Below are positions 63,681-64,000 of a DNA stretch of 64,000 nucleotides, in pieces; within the stretch, counting starts at the first letter, position 1; every line of letters begins with the position of its first letter. This DNA comes from CAZBDU01 sp964490725 (lineage in GTDB: Bacteria > Spirochaetota > Spirochaetia > SZUA-6 > DRHE01): contig CAZBDU010000002.1 of assembly GCA_964490725.1 (NCBI GenBank), forward strand, positions 1 to 64,000, in the 5' to 3' direction. Under the pieces are notes generated by a model. The model did not search any database. It was not told where the DNA came from and was given only the letters and a program-made list of their open reading frames with translations. Position numbers and translations under genes: made by a program.

Positions 63681-64000
63681 ATGAAAGAGAAAGAAGGTGA
63701 GGACATGAGGTTTTTTGACGTTGAAATACTCAAGGACTTGTCGGTAGAGGACATGGAGCGACTGAGAAGAGAAATAAAGGACCTGAATCGAAGAGTACGC
63801 AAAGAGCTTGACAGCAGGGAAAGGAATTGCGCCTACTGCGGGGACACACTCGACGCTTCGGGTCATGGATTTAGATATTGCTCTGCCTGGCATCGATACC
63901 TGGACAACCACAAGAACACAGCGACGGTCTCTAGAGCGGAGTTCGAGCGCAGACGTGCTGTCAGGCGGATCAGGACGATCAAGAAAGCGACGGGGGCAGC
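63681..64000 (+). CDS. Zinc-ribbon protein of unknown function, 3' end outside the window
   Basis: An open frame of 106 codons running off the end. It starts MKEKEGEDMRFFDVEIL after GGGGAG. A helical, charged N-terminal region precedes a putative zinc site: CAYCGDTLDASG, then FRYCSAWHRYLD (C-x2-C ... C-x3-H). The C-terminal part is basic (RRRAVRRIRTIKK). GC content is lower than in the sugar operons, fitting a mobile or accessory tail. I do not recognise the family. Confidence 0.6.
   Translation, partial: MKEKEGEDMRFFDVEILKDLSVEDMERLRREIKDLNRRVRKELDSRERNCAYCGDTLDASGHGFRYCSAWHRYLDNHKNTATVSRAEFERRRAVRRIRTIKKATGA

Overview
The window is GC-rich and gene-dense. It looks like a scaffold from a high-GC spirochaete (Spirochaetales-like), probably from a metagenome assembly. 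The best clue is the end of the signal peptides on the solute-binding proteins: FAGGAKEAG, FAGGATEAQ, FAGGKQEAA, FAEGTTEAA and YAGPKAETE. This 'AGG..E' style is typical of Spirochaeta/Treponema relatives. A run of ten Ns (41421-41430) marks a scaffold join. I recognised no rRNA, tRNA, CRISPR array, transposase or integrase.

Layout. 80-5018: a FadR-type GntR regulator divergent from a TRAP transporter (dctPQM) and a Gfo/Idh/MocA dehydrogenase. 5036-13101 (minus): an NtrC-type response regulator and a histidine kinase fused to an RbsA-like ABC ATPase domain, followed by a sugar ABC operon with a sigma-54 promoter and palindromic upstream sites. 13251-16325 (minus): SDR, zinc alcohol dehydrogenase and amidohydrolase. 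16413-21920 (plus): a CUT1 sugar transporter whose binding-protein gene is broken, a lipocalin-like protein and a UROD/MtaA-like protein. 22125-23633: glucosyl-3-phosphoglycerate synthase fused to a PTS EIIA domain. 24034-27673 (minus): a UvrD-family helicase-nuclease, a YkvA-like protein and a small membrane protein. 27846-32651 (plus): GYD protein, sugar isomerase, ECF sigma factor, then a redox/envelope cluster (ferredoxin-nitroreductase, Cys-rich protein, FMN-binding lipoprotein, transglutaminase-like protein). 32748-37506 (minus): AGE-type epimerase and a ribose-type ABC operon. 37733-40853 (plus): SAM methyltransferase, an HgcAB-like corrinoid/ferredoxin fusion and a PQQ-type sugar dehydrogenase lipoprotein. 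40871-43255: two truncated genes around the scaffold gap, one a caspase-like/Sel1 protein. 43302-46798 (minus): methylmalonyl-CoA epimerase, MeaB and the two mutase subunits, apparently read from a leaderless message. 46994-48614: VOC protein, HicB-like remnant, B3/B4 protein. 48721-52317 (minus): ceramidase-like protein, FGGY kinase and a UTRA-type GntR regulator, divergent from 52559-63048 (plus): two propeller-like proteins, a ribose-type ABC transporter with two permeases, iron alcohol dehydrogenase, NagB-like and NagA-like enzymes and a truncated UROD-like gene. 63319-64000: a lower-GC tail with a lone FitA-like antitoxin and a zinc-ribbon protein running off the end.

How it works together. 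Most of the window imports and breaks down carbohydrates. Each transporter cluster carries its own accessory enzymes and local regulation. After each of the five binding-protein genes there is a stem-loop, which probably keeps binding protein in excess over the membrane components. Corrinoid biochemistry recurs (methylmalonyl-CoA mutase, HgcAB-like fusion, UROD/MtaA-like proteins).

The most novel candidate is the ABC ATPase-PAS-histidine kinase fusion with its NtrC partner and adjacent sigma-54 sugar operon. It reads as a transporter-coupled two-component system. Next are the HgcAB-like fusion paired with a methyltransferase, and the GpgS-EIIA fusion.
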